Of a DNA stretch of 64,000 nt, positions 16,815 through 25,539 are shown piece by piece (position 1 is the stretch's first letter; every line of letters starts with the position of its first letter). The position numbers and the translations under genes are program-made. This stretch comes from DATBVX01 sp035263105. Its GTDB lineage: Bacteria; Pseudomonadota; Gammaproteobacteria; Steroidobacterales; Steroidobacteraceae. The notes beneath the pieces are model-generated. The model had not been told where the DNA came from. It did not search any database and worked only from the letters and a program-made list of their open reading frames with translations. Location: positions 114,464-178,463 of the forward strand of contig DATFRO010000108.1 in the NCBI GenBank assembly GCA_035263105.1, read 5' to 3'.

Positions 16815-17462
16815 ATGCCACCGGTGTCCAACAGCCCAGCAAAACGCGTCCGTCGTGGTCGGCTGTTCGTCTGTGCCGCACCTTCAGGTGCCGGCAAGAC
16901 GTCGCTGGTGCGAGCGCTGCTGGACGCAGACCCCTCGCTCAAGTTCTCGATCTCGTGCACGACGCGCCCGCGCCGGACGAAAGAGGTCGACGGCCACGAC
17001 TACCACTTCATCAGTCGCGAAGAGTTCGAGCGAATGGTCGATGCGGGCGAGTTCCTCGAGTATGCGCAGGTGTTCGACAACTACTACGGCACGCCGCGCA
17101 GGCAGGCCGAAGAGTCGCTCGCCAAGGGTCAGGACCTCATGCTCGAGATCGACTGGCAGGGCGCACGGCAGGTGCGCAAGGCGATGCCCGAGTGCGTCAC
17201 GATCTTCATCCTGCCGCCCTCGCGCGCCGCGCTGGAGGAGCGCCTCAGGAATCGCGGCACGGACTCCGACGAGGTGATCGCCCGTCGCCTGCGCGATGCA
17301 GTCGCGGATATGAAGCATTGGAAGGATTTCGACTACGTGATTGTCAACGATACGTTCGAACACGCGCTGCGCGACCTGAAAGCCATCGCGGCAGGCAAGG
17401 GTGCGGCGCTGCGTTCGAGCCGGCCCGAGCTCAAGGCCATCACCGCCGCACTGCTCGCCTGA
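16815..17462 (+). CDS. gmk: guanylate kinase
   Basis: The product is 215 aa. The P-loop APSGAGKT lies at residues 22-29, followed by the GMP-binding SCTTRPRR and GHDYHFIS segments and EYAQVFDNYYGTP. It phosphorylates GMP to GDP with ATP. The first 14 residues are a short basic extension before the conserved LFVCAAPSG; the ATG at 16815 is the only reasonable start. It is divergent from the autotransporter gene across 145 bp and precedes rpoZ-spoT, the usual gammaproteobacterial order. Confidence 0.96.
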   Translation: MPPVSNSPAKRVRRGRLFVCAAPSGAGKTSLVRALLDADPSLKFSISCTTRPRRTKEVDGHDYHFISREEFERMVDAGEFLEYAQVFDNYYGTPRRQAEESLAKGQDLMLEIDWQGARQVRKAMPECVTIFILPPSRAALEERLRNRGTDSDEVIARRLRDAVADMKHWKDFDYVIVNDTFEHALRDLKAIAAGKGAALRSSRPELKAITAALLA

Positions 17463-17637
17463 CGGCCTTCGCGAAAATCGCGGCTCCAGAGCGCAAGAGA
17501 CATCGCGGCGCCGGGACGGCCCGTGGCGGCCCGAGCTGTACGCAGCCGGGTCAGCTTGCTGGCGTGAACGGCAGGTCCTCGGGTAGACTTGCCGCCCTTT
17601 TTTGGGGCCCACGCCCGAACCCTTGCCGAGGCTGAAA

Positions 17638-17916
17638 ATGGCGCGCATCACTGTCGAAGACTGCCTGGAAAACATCGAAAACCTGTTCCAGCTGGTGCTG
17701 GTCGCCGCCAAGCGGGCGCGCCGCCTCGCCAACGGCGCCGAGCCGAGCCTGGACTGGGAAAACGACAAGCCCACGGTCGTCGCCCTGCGCGAGATCGCAG
17801 CCGGCAACATCGGCGTCGAGTTGCTCGAAGAGCAGGAAGCGCCGGCAGAGCCCGCTGTGCCCGACATGGAGCTGCCGACGGACTTCCGCGCCCCGCAGCT
17901 CGGACTCGGCGACTGA
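17638..17916 (+). CDS. rpoZ: RNA polymerase omega subunit
   Basis: The product is 92 aa from the ATG at 17638, opening MARITVEDCLENIENLFQL. It contains the family core VLVAAKRARRLANG and DKPTVVALREIAAG. Omega folds around the beta' C-terminus, aids RNA polymerase assembly and forms part of the site-1 ppGpp pocket; the adjacent spoT makes this context meaningful. A longer frame starting 36 bp upstream adds a proline-rich stretch not seen in omega and is rejected. Confidence 0.96.
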   Translation: MARITVEDCLENIENLFQLVLVAAKRARRLANGAEPSLDWENDKPTVVALREIAAGNIGVELLEEQEAPAEPAVPDMELPTDFRAPQLGLGD

Positions 17917-17965
17917 ACCGAGCGCGGTCGGCCATTCCCGGCCGCCTGATCCGCAAGCAAGAACC

Positions 17966-18000
17966 GAGGCCAGGCCCGCAAGGTCTGGCCTCATGTTTTT
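17966..18000 (+). terminator. hairpin followed by T-run between rpoZ and spoT
   Basis: Perfect 8-bp stem gaggccag / ctggcctc (17966-17973 with 17985-17992), 11-nt loop, then atgttttt. It fits an intrinsic terminator or attenuator between rpoZ and spoT. Its downstream flank gtttttggctt is the inverse of the aagccaaaaac flank of the GC-rich element at 20237, so it may be a diverged member of that family. Confidence 0.55.
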
Positions 18001-18068
18001 GGCTTTGAACTCCGTGCGTTTCGCCCACAGAATGGACCGAGATGCCGGTTTCGAGCCCTTGATCCTCC

Positions 18069-20225
18069 ATGGATTACGCCTCCTCCATCTTGAGTCTCCT
18101 GCCGGGCGGTAGGCGCGCCCTCGGCATCAATCAGCTCATCTCCAAGCTGGAGAACTACCTCCCACCCGACCAAGTCGAGCGCGTCCAGCAGGCGTATGAG
18201 TTCGGCGCCGCCGCGCACAAGGGCCAGAAGCGGCTCTCCGGCGAGCCGTATATCTCGCACCCCATCGCCGCCGCGAACATCCTCGCCGACCTGCACGTCG
18301 ACGCCGAGACCATCATCGCGGCGATCCTGCACGACGTGATCGAGGACACGCCGGCGGAGATGGAGCAGCTGGTCGAGAAGTTCGGACGCGAAGTCGCGGA
18401 CCTGGTCGACGGCGTCACCAAGCTGGACCAGATCAAGTTCAAGAGCCGCGAGGAAGCGCAGGCCGAGAGTTTTCGCAAGATGCTGCTCGCCATGGTGCGC
18501 GACATCCGCGTGATCCTGGTGAAGCTCGCGGACCGCACTCACAACATGCGCACGCTCGATGTGATGCCGCTGCCCAAGCGGCGCAGCATCGCGCGCGAGA
18601 CGCTCGACATCTACGCGCCAATCGCCGACCGGCTCGGGCTCTACAGCATCAAGCTCGAGCTCGAGGAGCTCGGCTTCAAGGCGCTGTACCCGCAGCGCTA
18701 CCGGATCATCGAGCGCGAGCTCAAGCGCGCGCGCGGCAACCAGAAGCAGTTCGTCGGCAAGATCGCGGACAACCTGCGCTCGGTGCTGGAGAAGGCCGGC
18801 ATCAAGGCATCGGTCGAAGGGCGCGAAAAGCATCTCTACAGCGTGTATCGCAAGATGCGCAAGAAGAGCGTGCCGCTCAACGAGATCGTCGACGTGTACG
18901 GCTTTCGTCTCGTGGTCGACACCGCGGACACGGCGTACCGTGTGCTCGGGCTGGTGCACGGTCTCTACAAGCCGATGCCCGGGCGCTTCAAGGATTACAT
19001 CGCGATCCCGCGCATCAACGGCTACCAGTCGCTGCATACGACGCTCTTCGGGCCGAACGGCGTGCCGCTCGAGGTGCAGATCCGCACCGAAGACATGCAT
19101 CGCGTCGCGGAGACTGGCATCGCGGCGCACTGGAAGTACAAGACCGGCGAGAAGAACCCGACCAACCAGCAGGACCGAGCGCGCGAGTGGCTGAACCAGC
19201 TGATGCAGATGCAGGAGGGCGGCAACTCCGAGGAATTCCTCGAAAGCGTCAAGGTCGACCTGTTCCCCGACAAGGTCTACGTGTTCACGCCCAAGGGCGA
19301 GATCCTGCGCTTGCCGCGCGGCGCGACCGCGGTCGATTTCGCGTACGCGGTGCACACCGACGTCGGCAATCGTTGTGTCGCCGCGAAAGTCGATCGGCGC
19401 CTGGTGCCGCTGCGCACACCGCTGCGCAACGGCCAGACGGTCGAGATCATCACCGCCAAGGGCGCGGCCCCGAACCCCGCGTGGGTCAACTTCGTCGTCA
19501 GCGCCAAGGCGCGCGCCGCGATCCGCCATTACTTGAAGAGTCTCAAGCGCAAGGAAGCGATCGAGCTCGGCCGCCGCCTCCTCAACCAGGCGCTCGGCGA
19601 GTTCTCGCTCACGCTGAAGAAGATGCCCGAGGAGCAGATCCAGCCGGCGCTCGCGGAGCTCGGCATGAAGAGCGCGGATGACCTTTACGAGAAGATCGGG
19701 CTCGGCGAGCGGCTGGCGCCGCTGATCGCACGCCGGCTGCTGCCGGTGGACGAGGCTGCGGTGCCGAGCGGAGAGAAACCGGCGCCACTCACGATCGCGG
19801 GCACGGAAGGCCTGGTCATTTCCTATGCGCGTTGCTGCTTCCCGATTCCCAATGACCCCGTGATGGCCTATCTCAGCAGCGGCCGCGGGGTGGTCGTGCA
19901 CCGCGAGTCCTGCGGCAACCTCGCCGGCTATCGCAAGCAGCCCGACAAGTGGATCTCGGTGAGCTGGGAAAAGAAACTCGATCGGCTGTTCAGCTCAGAG
20001 ATACGCGTCGAGGTGGCGAACCGCATGGGCGTGCTGGCCGCAGTCGCGGCGAGCATCGCCGGCACCGAGACCAACATCGACCACGTCTCGCTGGTCGAGC
20101 GCGACGTCGACACCTCGACCCTCATCTTCGAACTGCAGGTGCGCGACCGCAAACACCTGGCGCGCGTCATGCGCACGATCCGGAACATGCCGGATGTGCT
20201 GAAAGTGATCCGGACGATTGCGTGA
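18069..20225 (+). CDS. spoT: bifunctional (p)ppGpp synthetase/hydrolase SpoT
   Basis: The product is 718 aa with the full Rel/SpoT layout. The HD hydrolase domain has AHKGQKRLSGEPYISHP, ILHDVIEDT and LADRTHNMRT, so the hydrolase motifs are intact. The synthetase domain (about 230-370) contains GREKHLYSVYRKM and RFKDYIAIPRINGYQSLH. A TGS domain starts near VYVFTPKGEI, and a C-terminal ACT domain contains RMGVLAAVAASIAGTETNID. It is called SpoT rather than RelA because the hydrolase residues are intact and because of its place after rpoZ. The enzyme sets alarmone levels in nutrient and stress responses. Confidence 0.95.
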   Translation: MDYASSILSLLPGGRRALGINQLISKLENYLPPDQVERVQQAYEFGAAAHKGQKRLSGEPYISHPIAAANILADLHVDAETIIAAILHDVIEDTPAEMEQLVEKFGREVADLVDGVTKLDQIKFKSREEAQAESFRKMLLAMVRDIRVILVKLADRTHNMRTLDVMPLPKRRSIARETLDIYAPIADRLGLYSIKLELEELGFKALYPQRYRIIERELKRARGNQKQFVGKIADNLRSVLEKAGIKASVEGREKHLYSVYRKMRKKSVPLNEIVDVYGFRLVVDTADTAYRVLGLVHGLYKPMPGRFKDYIAIPRINGYQSLHTTLFGPNGVPLEVQIRTEDMHRVAETGIAAHWKYKTGEKNPTNQQDRAREWLNQLMQMQEGGNSEEFLESVKVDLFPDKVYVFTPKGEILRLPRGATAVDFAYAVHTDVGNRCVAAKVDRRLVPLRTPLRNGQTVEIITAKGAAPNPAWVNFVVSAKARAAIRHYLKSLKRKEAIELGRRLLNQALGEFSLTLKKMPEEQIQPALAELGMKSADDLYEKIGLGERLAPLIARRLLPVDEAAVPSGEKPAPLTIAGTEGLVISYARCCFPIPNDPVMAYLSSGRGVVVHRESCGNLAGYRKQPDKWISVSWEKKLDRLFSSEIRVEVANRMGVLAAVAASIAGTETNIDHVSLVERDVDTSTLIFELQVRDRKHLARVMRTIRNMPDVLKVIRTIA

Positions 20226-20236
20226 AGAAAAAACAT

Positions 20237-20268
20237 GGCCTTGGGCCTCAGGCCCCGGGCCTCAGGCC
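20237..20268. repeat. GC-rich dispersed element (copy 1), between spoT and ridA
   Basis: Two tandem copies of a 14-bp unit, here ggccttgggcctca and ggccccgggcctca, followed by ggcc. It differs at only two positions over 31 bp from the copy at 27613-27643. The right flank gaagccaaaaac is inverted relative to the flank of the rpoZ/spoT hairpin. The internal ggcc/cctcagg symmetry allows alternative hairpins. Confidence 0.7.
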
Positions 20269-20344
20269 GAAGCCAAAAACAGCTAGAATTCCTTCCCGTT
20301 CCCGTGACATCGATCCGACCGCGCCGACCAAGAGCTGACGCACC

Positions 20345-20731
20345 ATGAGCAGAAAGACTATTCACTCCGACCAGGCGCCGAAGGCGATCGGCACGTATTC
20401 ACAGGCGGTGCGCGCCGGCGATCTCGTTTTCATCTCGGGGCAGGTGCCGTTCGATCCTGCGACCGGTGAGCTGGTCAGCGGCGAGATTGAAGTGCACATC
20501 CGGCGCGTGTTCGACAATCTCAAGGCGATTGCTGAGGCGGCGGGGAGCAGCCTCGCGGACGCCGTGAAGCTCAACGTCTACCTGGTCGACCTCAAGCACT
20601 TTCCGGTCGTGAACCAGGTCATGGCGCAATATTTCAAGGAGCCCTATCCGGCGCGCGCCGCGGTGGGTGTCGCGGCGCTGCCGCGTGGCGCGCAGGTCGA
20701 AATGGAATGCATCCTGCACCTCGGGAAATAG
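20345..20731 (+). CDS. ridA: RidA family enamine/imine deaminase
   Basis: The product is 128 aa. The family features are FISGQVPFDPATGELV, VKLNVYLVDLKHF, the substrate-carboxylate arginine in YPARAAVGVAALP, and VEMECI near the C-terminus. RidA hydrolyses reactive 2-aminoacrylate and related enamines released by PLP enzymes. The length is standard. Its last 25 bp overlap the predicted recG start, so the genes are probably co-transcribed. Confidence 0.95.
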   Translation: MSRKTIHSDQAPKAIGTYSQAVRAGDLVFISGQVPFDPATGELVSGEIEVHIRRVFDNLKAIAEAAGSSLADAVKLNVYLVDLKHFPVVNQVMAQYFKEPYPARAAVGVAALPRGAQVEMECILHLGK

Positions 20732-22806
20732 CCGCCCCCGAGCAAAGGCCGGTTACAGTGCTGCGCGGCGTGGGCGAGTCCCTCGCCGGCAAGCTCGCGC
20801 GGCTCGGCCTGTTCACCCTCCAGGATCTGCTCTTTCACCTGCCGCTGCGCTACGAGGATCGTACCCAGATCGTGCCGATCGGCACGCTGACGGTGGGTTC
20901 CCGCGCGGTGATCGAAGCCGAGGTGCAGCTCACCGAGGTCGTGTTTCGCGGCCGGCGCCAGCTCCTGTCTCGTCTTGCCGACGGCTCCGGCTTCATCACC
21001 CTGCGATTCTTTCATTTCAACCAGCATCAGCAGGAATCGCTGGCGCGCGGCACGCGCCTGCGATGCTTCGGCGAGGTGCGCCGCGGTCCGCTCGGACTGG
21101 AGATCGTGCACCCGGAATATCGCCTGCTCGACGGGACGACGAGCACCCAGCTCGATGAAGCGCTCACTCCTATCTATCCGGGCACCGAGGGCGTGCAACA
21201 GGGACGACTGAGGAGACTGGCCGCACAGGCGCTCGACACGGTTCGTCAGCAGGGCCTGACTGACTGGCTGCCGCGTGAGGCGCTTGCCAGGCACAACTGG
21301 CCGGACTTGCTCGATGCGCTCGAGTATGTGCATCGCCCGCCCGTCGACGCCAAGCTGGACCTGCTCGCTGCCGTCCGCCATCCGGCGCAACGGCGTCTCG
21401 CCTGCGAGGAGTTGCTCGCGCACCAGCTCAGCCTCAAGCTCGCGCGCCGCGAAATTCGCGCCGACCCGGCGCTGCCTCTGGCGAGCGATGCGCTCGCCAC
21501 GCGCCTGGTCGCCAGGCTCCCGTTCAAACTCACGCCCGCACAGCAGCGCGCGTATGGCGAAGTGCGCGCCGATATTCGCGAGCCTCTGCCGATGTTGCGC
21601 CTGGTGCAGGGCGATGTGGGTTCGGGCAAGACGGTCGTTGCCGCGCTCGCCGCGGCACACGCCGTCGACGCCGGCTGCCAGGCGGCACTCATGGCGCCGA
21701 CCGAACTTCTCGCCGAGCAACACGCACGCAACTTCGAACACTGGTTCACGGCGCTGGGCGTCAAGGTCGCGCTGCTCACGGGCAAGATCCAGGGGCGAAC
21801 GCGCGAAGCCGCACTTAAGACGGTGGCGAGTGGCGCGGCGCAGGTGGTGATCGGGACGCACGCGCTGTTCCAGGAAGGCGTGGGATTCAAGAGTCTCGCG
21901 CTCGCAATCGTCGACGAACAGCATCGCTTCGGCGTGCACCAGCGGCTGCAGCTGCGCGACAAGGGCGCGCACGACGGCCGCCATCCGCACCAGCTGATCA
22001 TGACGGCGACGCCGATCCCACGCACTCTCGCGATGACCGCCTACGCCGATCTCGATGTCTCGGTGATCGATGAGCCGCCGCCGGGCCGCACGCCGGTGCA
22101 GACCGTTGTGATGCCGCAGAGCCGGCGCGACGAGGTGATCGCGCGCATTCGTGACACCTGCGTTGCGGGGCGGCAGGTGTACTGGGTGTGCCCTCTCATC
22201 GATGAGTCGGATGCGATGCCTTACCAGGCCGCGGAGGAGACGGCCGCCGCGCTGGCGGAGGCGCTTCCCGAGATGCGGGTCGGGATCGTGCACGGTCGCA
22301 TGACGCCGGCGCAGAAGGACGGTGCGATGGAGCGCTTCCGCGCGGGCGAGTTGCAGCTGCTGGTCGCGACCACCGTGATCGAAGTGGGCGTTGATGTGGC
22401 GAACGCCAGCCTGATGGTGATCGAGAATGCCGAGCGCATGGGACTGGCCCAGCTGCACCAGCTGCGCGGGCGCGTCGGCCGCGGCTCGCACAGCAGCAGT
22501 TGCGTGTTGTTATATCGTCCGCCGCTCTCGGAGCTCGGGCGCGAGCGCCTCGCGGTGTTGCGCGAGACCAATGACGGGTTCGAAGTGGCGCGGCGCGACC
22601 TGGAGCTGCGCGGGCCGGGTGAGTTCCTGGGAACTCGCCAGACCGGCCTCGCGCAAATGCGCGTCGCCGACCTGATGCGTGACGCCGACCTGCTGCCCCA
22701 CGTTCAGCAGCTCGCGGAGCTGATGTTGGCCGGGCATGCCGCTAACATAGCGCCCTTGATCGCACGCTGGATCGGTCACGGCGAGGCTTACGGGAAGATC
22801 GGATGA
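20707..22806 (+). CDS. recG: ATP-dependent DNA helicase RecG
   Basis: The product is 699 aa. The N-terminal wedge/OB domain has LRGVGESLAGKL and PLRYEDRTQI. The helicase core has Walker A GDVGSGKT (from residue 302), motif II DEQH (403-406) and TATPIPRTLAM. Motifs IV-VI include VIEVGVDVANASLM and HQLRGRVGRG. RecG reverses stalled forks and processes branched DNA. The ATG at 20707 lies inside ridA; it gives the family's normal length and leads directly into the conserved N-terminus, though a GTG 51 bp later cannot be excluded. The gene overlaps ubiA by ATGA. Confidence 0.95.
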   Translation: MHPAPREIAAPEQRPVTVLRGVGESLAGKLARLGLFTLQDLLFHLPLRYEDRTQIVPIGTLTVGSRAVIEAEVQLTEVVFRGRRQLLSRLADGSGFITLRFFHFNQHQQESLARGTRLRCFGEVRRGPLGLEIVHPEYRLLDGTTSTQLDEALTPIYPGTEGVQQGRLRRLAAQALDTVRQQGLTDWLPREALARHNWPDLLDALEYVHRPPVDAKLDLLAAVRHPAQRRLACEELLAHQLSLKLARREIRADPALPLASDALATRLVARLPFKLTPAQQRAYGEVRADIREPLPMLRLVQGDVGSGKTVVAALAAAHAVDAGCQAALMAPTELLAEQHARNFEHWFTALGVKVALLTGKIQGRTREAALKTVASGAAQVVIGTHALFQEGVGFKSLALAIVDEQHRFGVHQRLQLRDKGAHDGRHPHQLIMTATPIPRTLAMTAYADLDVSVIDEPPPGRTPVQTVVMPQSRRDEVIARIRDTCVAGRQVYWVCPLIDESDAMPYQAAEETAAALAEALPEMRVGIVHGRMTPAQKDGAMERFRAGELQLLVATTVIEVGVDVANASLMVIENAERMGLAQLHQLRGRVGRGSHSSSCVLLYRPPLSELGRERLAVLRETNDGFEVARRDLELRGPGEFLGTRQTGLAQMRVADLMRDADLLPHVQQLAELMLAGHAANIAPLIARWIGHGEAYGKIG

Positions 22807-23741
22807 ATGATGCGCCGCCTCGTTTCGATCCCGGGCGTCCGTCCTGGCGCTCGCTCTCGCTGATCTCCGCGCTCGCGCGCGTCGGCGCGACGCTGCGCGA
22901 ATACGCGCTGCTCATGCGCCTGCACCGGCCGATCGGCATCTGGCTGCTGATGTGGCCGATGCTGTGGGCGCTCTGGGTCGCGGGTGACGGCCACCCGGAT
23001 CCGCGCACCTTCATCGTTTTCATGCTCGGCACACTCATAATGCGCTCGGCCGGCTGCGTGATGAACGACTACGCGGATCGCGATCTCGACCCGTTCGTCG
23101 CGCGCACCAAGGACCGGCCGCTGGCCGCGCGGCGCGTGTCGCCGACCGAGGCGCTGCTGCTTTTCCTGGTGCTCTGCCTGCTCGCGGTGGGACTGCTGTT
23201 CACGTTGAGCCCGCTCGCGCAGCTCTACGCCGTGATCGGCGGCGCACTCACCGTCAGCTACCCGTTCCTCAAGCGCTTCTTCCCGGTGCCGCAGTTCTAT
23301 CTCGGCGCGGCCTTCGGTATCGCGGTGCCCATGGCCTTTGCCGCGCAGAACGGCGTCGTGCCAAAGCTCGCCTGGGTCATCTTCTGTGCGGCGGTGCTGT
23401 GGGCCGGCGTCTACGACACGGAGTACGCGATGGTCGACCGCGAGGACGACAAGAAGCTCGGCATCAAGTCGAGCGCCATCCTGTTCGGCGATGCGGATCG
23501 CGTGCTGATCGCCGTCATGCAGGCCATGGTGCTGTTCGCGCTGGTGCTGGTCGGGCGCGAAATGCACTACGGCTACTGGTACCAGGCCGGCCTGGTGGCG
23601 GCGGGAATCTGCTCCCTCTGGCAGCAGTGGCTGATTCGCAAGCGTGAGCCCGAGGCGTGCTTTCGCGCCTTCAACAACAACAACTACTTCGGCATGCTGG
23701 TGTTCATCGGCATCCTGCTGCACTACACGTTCGCGGGCTGA
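22803..23741 (+). CDS. ubiA: 4-hydroxybenzoate octaprenyltransferase
   Basis: A 312-aa polytopic membrane protein. The two prenyl-diphosphate/Mg2+ motifs are intact: NDYADRDLDPFVARTKDRP near residue 80, and YDTEYAMVDREDDKKLGIKS near residue 205. The opening LMRLHRPIGIWLLMWPMLWALW is typical of UbiA. It attaches the polyprenyl tail to 4-hydroxybenzoate in ubiquinone synthesis, matching the aerobic oxidase operon further along. The start ATG overlaps the recG stop. The 3' end overlaps comF by 19 bp on the opposite strand. Confidence 0.95.
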   Translation: MNDAPPRFDPGRPSWRSLSLISALARVGATLREYALLMRLHRPIGIWLLMWPMLWALWVAGDGHPDPRTFIVFMLGTLIMRSAGCVMNDYADRDLDPFVARTKDRPLAARRVSPTEALLLFLVLCLLAVGLLFTLSPLAQLYAVIGGALTVSYPFLKRFFPVPQFYLGAAFGIAVPMAFAAQNGVVPKLAWVIFCAAVLWAGVYDTEYAMVDREDDKKLGIKSSAILFGDADRVLIAVMQAMVLFALVLVGREMHYGYWYQAGLVAAGICSLWQQWLIRKREPEACFRAFNNNNYFGMLVFIGILLHYTFAG

Positions 23742-24475
23742 GCCCGCGCGATCGCCCAGACCTCCACCGTCCGCACTCCGGCCCGCTTGAAGACGCGCGC
23801 GATTTCGTTCGCGGTGCTGCCGGTCGTCAGTACATCGTCGAGTATCGCCACGTGGCGCAAGCCTTGTGTTCCCTGCACCTCGAACGCACTACGCACGTTC
23901 CTGCGCCGCGACCTGGCATCGAGCTCGGTCTGATCCTCCGTGGCGCGGATGCGCCGGCAGATGCGCGGCTCGCACCCGATGCCGAGGCGTTGAGCCAGGG
24001 GACGCGCCAGCTCGCTCGCCTGGTTGAAGCCGCGTTCGCGATGACGTGACGGGTGCAGCGGCACCGGAACGATGAGCTCCGGCAACCTCGCCTCACGCGC
24101 CGCCGCGCGCTCCGCCAGCAACGTGCCGAGCACGCGGCCATAGGCCAGCACACCGCGATACTTGAAGGCGCGCAGCAGTTGATCGAGCGGATAGGCATAG
24201 CGGTACGGCACGAACGCGCGATCGAACCGCGGTGCGTGCCGCAGGCAGCGGCCACAGACCGGTTCTTGCGCCACGCTCGCAGGCAACGGCGCCGCGCAGT
24301 GACTGCAGGCATGCTCATTGGCCGGCAGGTCGTCAGAGCAAGGCCGGCACAGGTCGAGCACCGGCGGCTGGCCGCGATCGCCGCACAGCACGCAACTCGG
24401 GGGCAACAGCAGGCCCTGGATACGCAATAGCCATCCGTTAACCAGCCGTGACTGCCCGGGTTGACAGAGTTTCAT
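23723..24475 (-). CDS. comF: ComF family phosphoribosyltransferase-like protein
   Basis: The product is 250 aa. The N-terminal part has four Cys pairs (CVLC, CRPC, CSHC, CGRC), the putative zinc ribbon of ComF/GntX proteins. The C-terminal PRTase fold carries the PRPP loop ILDDVLTTGST and the conserved RERGFNQASELA. The family is needed for DNA uptake in naturally competent bacteria. It is convergent with ubiA (19-bp overlap) and divergent from bioB; comF next to bioB is common in gammaproteobacteria. Confidence 0.9.
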   Translation of the reverse strand: MKLCQPGQSRLVNGWLLRIQGLLLPPSCVLCGDRGQPPVLDLCRPCSDDLPANEHACSHCAAPLPASVAQEPVCGRCLRHAPRFDRAFVPYRYAYPLDQLLRAFKYRGVLAYGRVLGTLLAERAAAREARLPELIVPVPLHPSRHRERGFNQASELARPLAQRLGIGCEPRICRRIRATEDQTELDARSRRRNVRSAFEVQGTQGLRHVAILDDVLTTGSTANEIARVFKRAGVRTVEVWAIARAQPANV

Positions 24476-24490
24476 GCCTCACCGAATACT
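24461..24490 (+). promoter_or_regulatory. predicted promoter of the bioBFCD operon
   Basis: Perfect -35 TTGACA (24461-24466), 18-bp spacer and AATACT (24485-24490, 4/6), ending 56 bp before the bioB ATG. The -35 lies inside the 5' end of the divergent comF gene. No BirA-type or BioR-type operator was recognised around it. Confidence 0.45.
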
Positions 24491-24546
24491 GCCCGCCACT
24501 TCCGTGGCTGCCACGCGGCAAATGCGCCGCAAACGGATCGAATCGA

Positions 24547-25539
24547 ATGAATGCATCCTTGCGAGCCGCTGGTGAGTCCGGACCCGGTGTCATCCGCAAC
24601 GACTGGAGCCTCGATGAAGTGCGCGCGCTCCTGGCGCTGCCGTTCGCCGATCTCATGTTCGCCGCACAGCAGGCGCATCGCGCCCACCATCAGCCGAACC
24701 AGGTGCAGGTGAGCACGCTCCTCAGCATCAAGACCGGCGGCTGCCCGGAGGACTGCGCCTACTGCCCGCAGAGCATCCGCTATCACACCGGCGTCGAGCG
24801 CGAAGCTTTGATGCAGGTCGACGCGGTCGTGGAACGGGCGAAAGCCGCGCGCGCTGCCGGCGCGACGCGCTTTTGCATGGGCGCGGCGTATCGCAGCCCC
24901 AAGGCACGCGAGCTGAAGGAGATCACCGAGATGGTGCGCGAGGTGCGAGCGCTCGGCCTCGAGACCTGCGCGACGCTCGGCATGCTGACGCCCGAGCAGG
25001 CGCAAGACCTGAAAGCCGCGGGCCTCGACTACTACAACCACAATCTCGACACCTCGCCCGAGCACTACGAAAAGATCATCACCACGCGCACGTACCAGGA
25101 CCGGCTCGACACGCTCGCGGCGGTGCGGGCCGCCGGTATCAAGGTGTGTTGCGGCGGCATTCTCGGCATGGGCGAGACCGAGATCGATCGCGCGAAGCTC
25201 CTGCACACGCTCGCGACGCTGCCCGAGCACCCCGAGAGCGTGCCGATCAATCAACTCGTGCAAGTCCCCGGCACGCCGCTCGACGGCGCGCCGCCTCTCG
25301 ATCCGCTCGATTTCGTGCGCGCGATCGCCGTGGCACGCATCCTCATGCCGCAGGCGCACGTGCGCTTGTCGGCCGGGCGCACCGAGATGAGCGATGAGTT
25401 GCAGGCGCTGTGCTTTCTCGCCGGCGCCAACTCGATCTTCTACGGAGAGAAGCTCCTGACGACCGGGAACCCGGACGTTGCGCACGACCAGGAGCTGTTC
25501 GCTCGACTCGGAGTCCAGCCTGAACCCTGCCCTGCGTGA
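24547..25539 (+). CDS. bioB: biotin synthase
   Basis: The product is 330 aa from the ATG at 24547. The radical SAM cysteines CPEDCAYC lie at residues 66, 70 and 73, followed by the YNHNLDTSPE motif and KVCCGGILGMGE. The second [2Fe-2S] cluster ligands lie in the conserved barrel segments. It inserts sulfur into dethiobiotin, the last biotin step. The frame is open 99 bp further upstream, but the N-terminus from MNASLRAAG leads straight into the DWSLDEVRALL segment typical of BioB. First gene of bioB-bioF-bioC-bioD. Confidence 0.96.
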   Translation: MNASLRAAGESGPGVIRNDWSLDEVRALLALPFADLMFAAQQAHRAHHQPNQVQVSTLLSIKTGGCPEDCAYCPQSIRYHTGVEREALMQVDAVVERAKAARAAGATRFCMGAAYRSPKARELKEITEMVREVRALGLETCATLGMLTPEQAQDLKAAGLDYYNHNLDTSPEHYEKIITTRTYQDRLDTLAAVRAAGIKVCCGGILGMGETEIDRAKLLHTLATLPEHPESVPINQLVQVPGTPLDGAPPLDPLDFVRAIAVARILMPQAHVRLSAGRTEMSDELQALCFLAGANSIFYGEKLLTTGNPDVAHDQELFARLGVQPEPCPA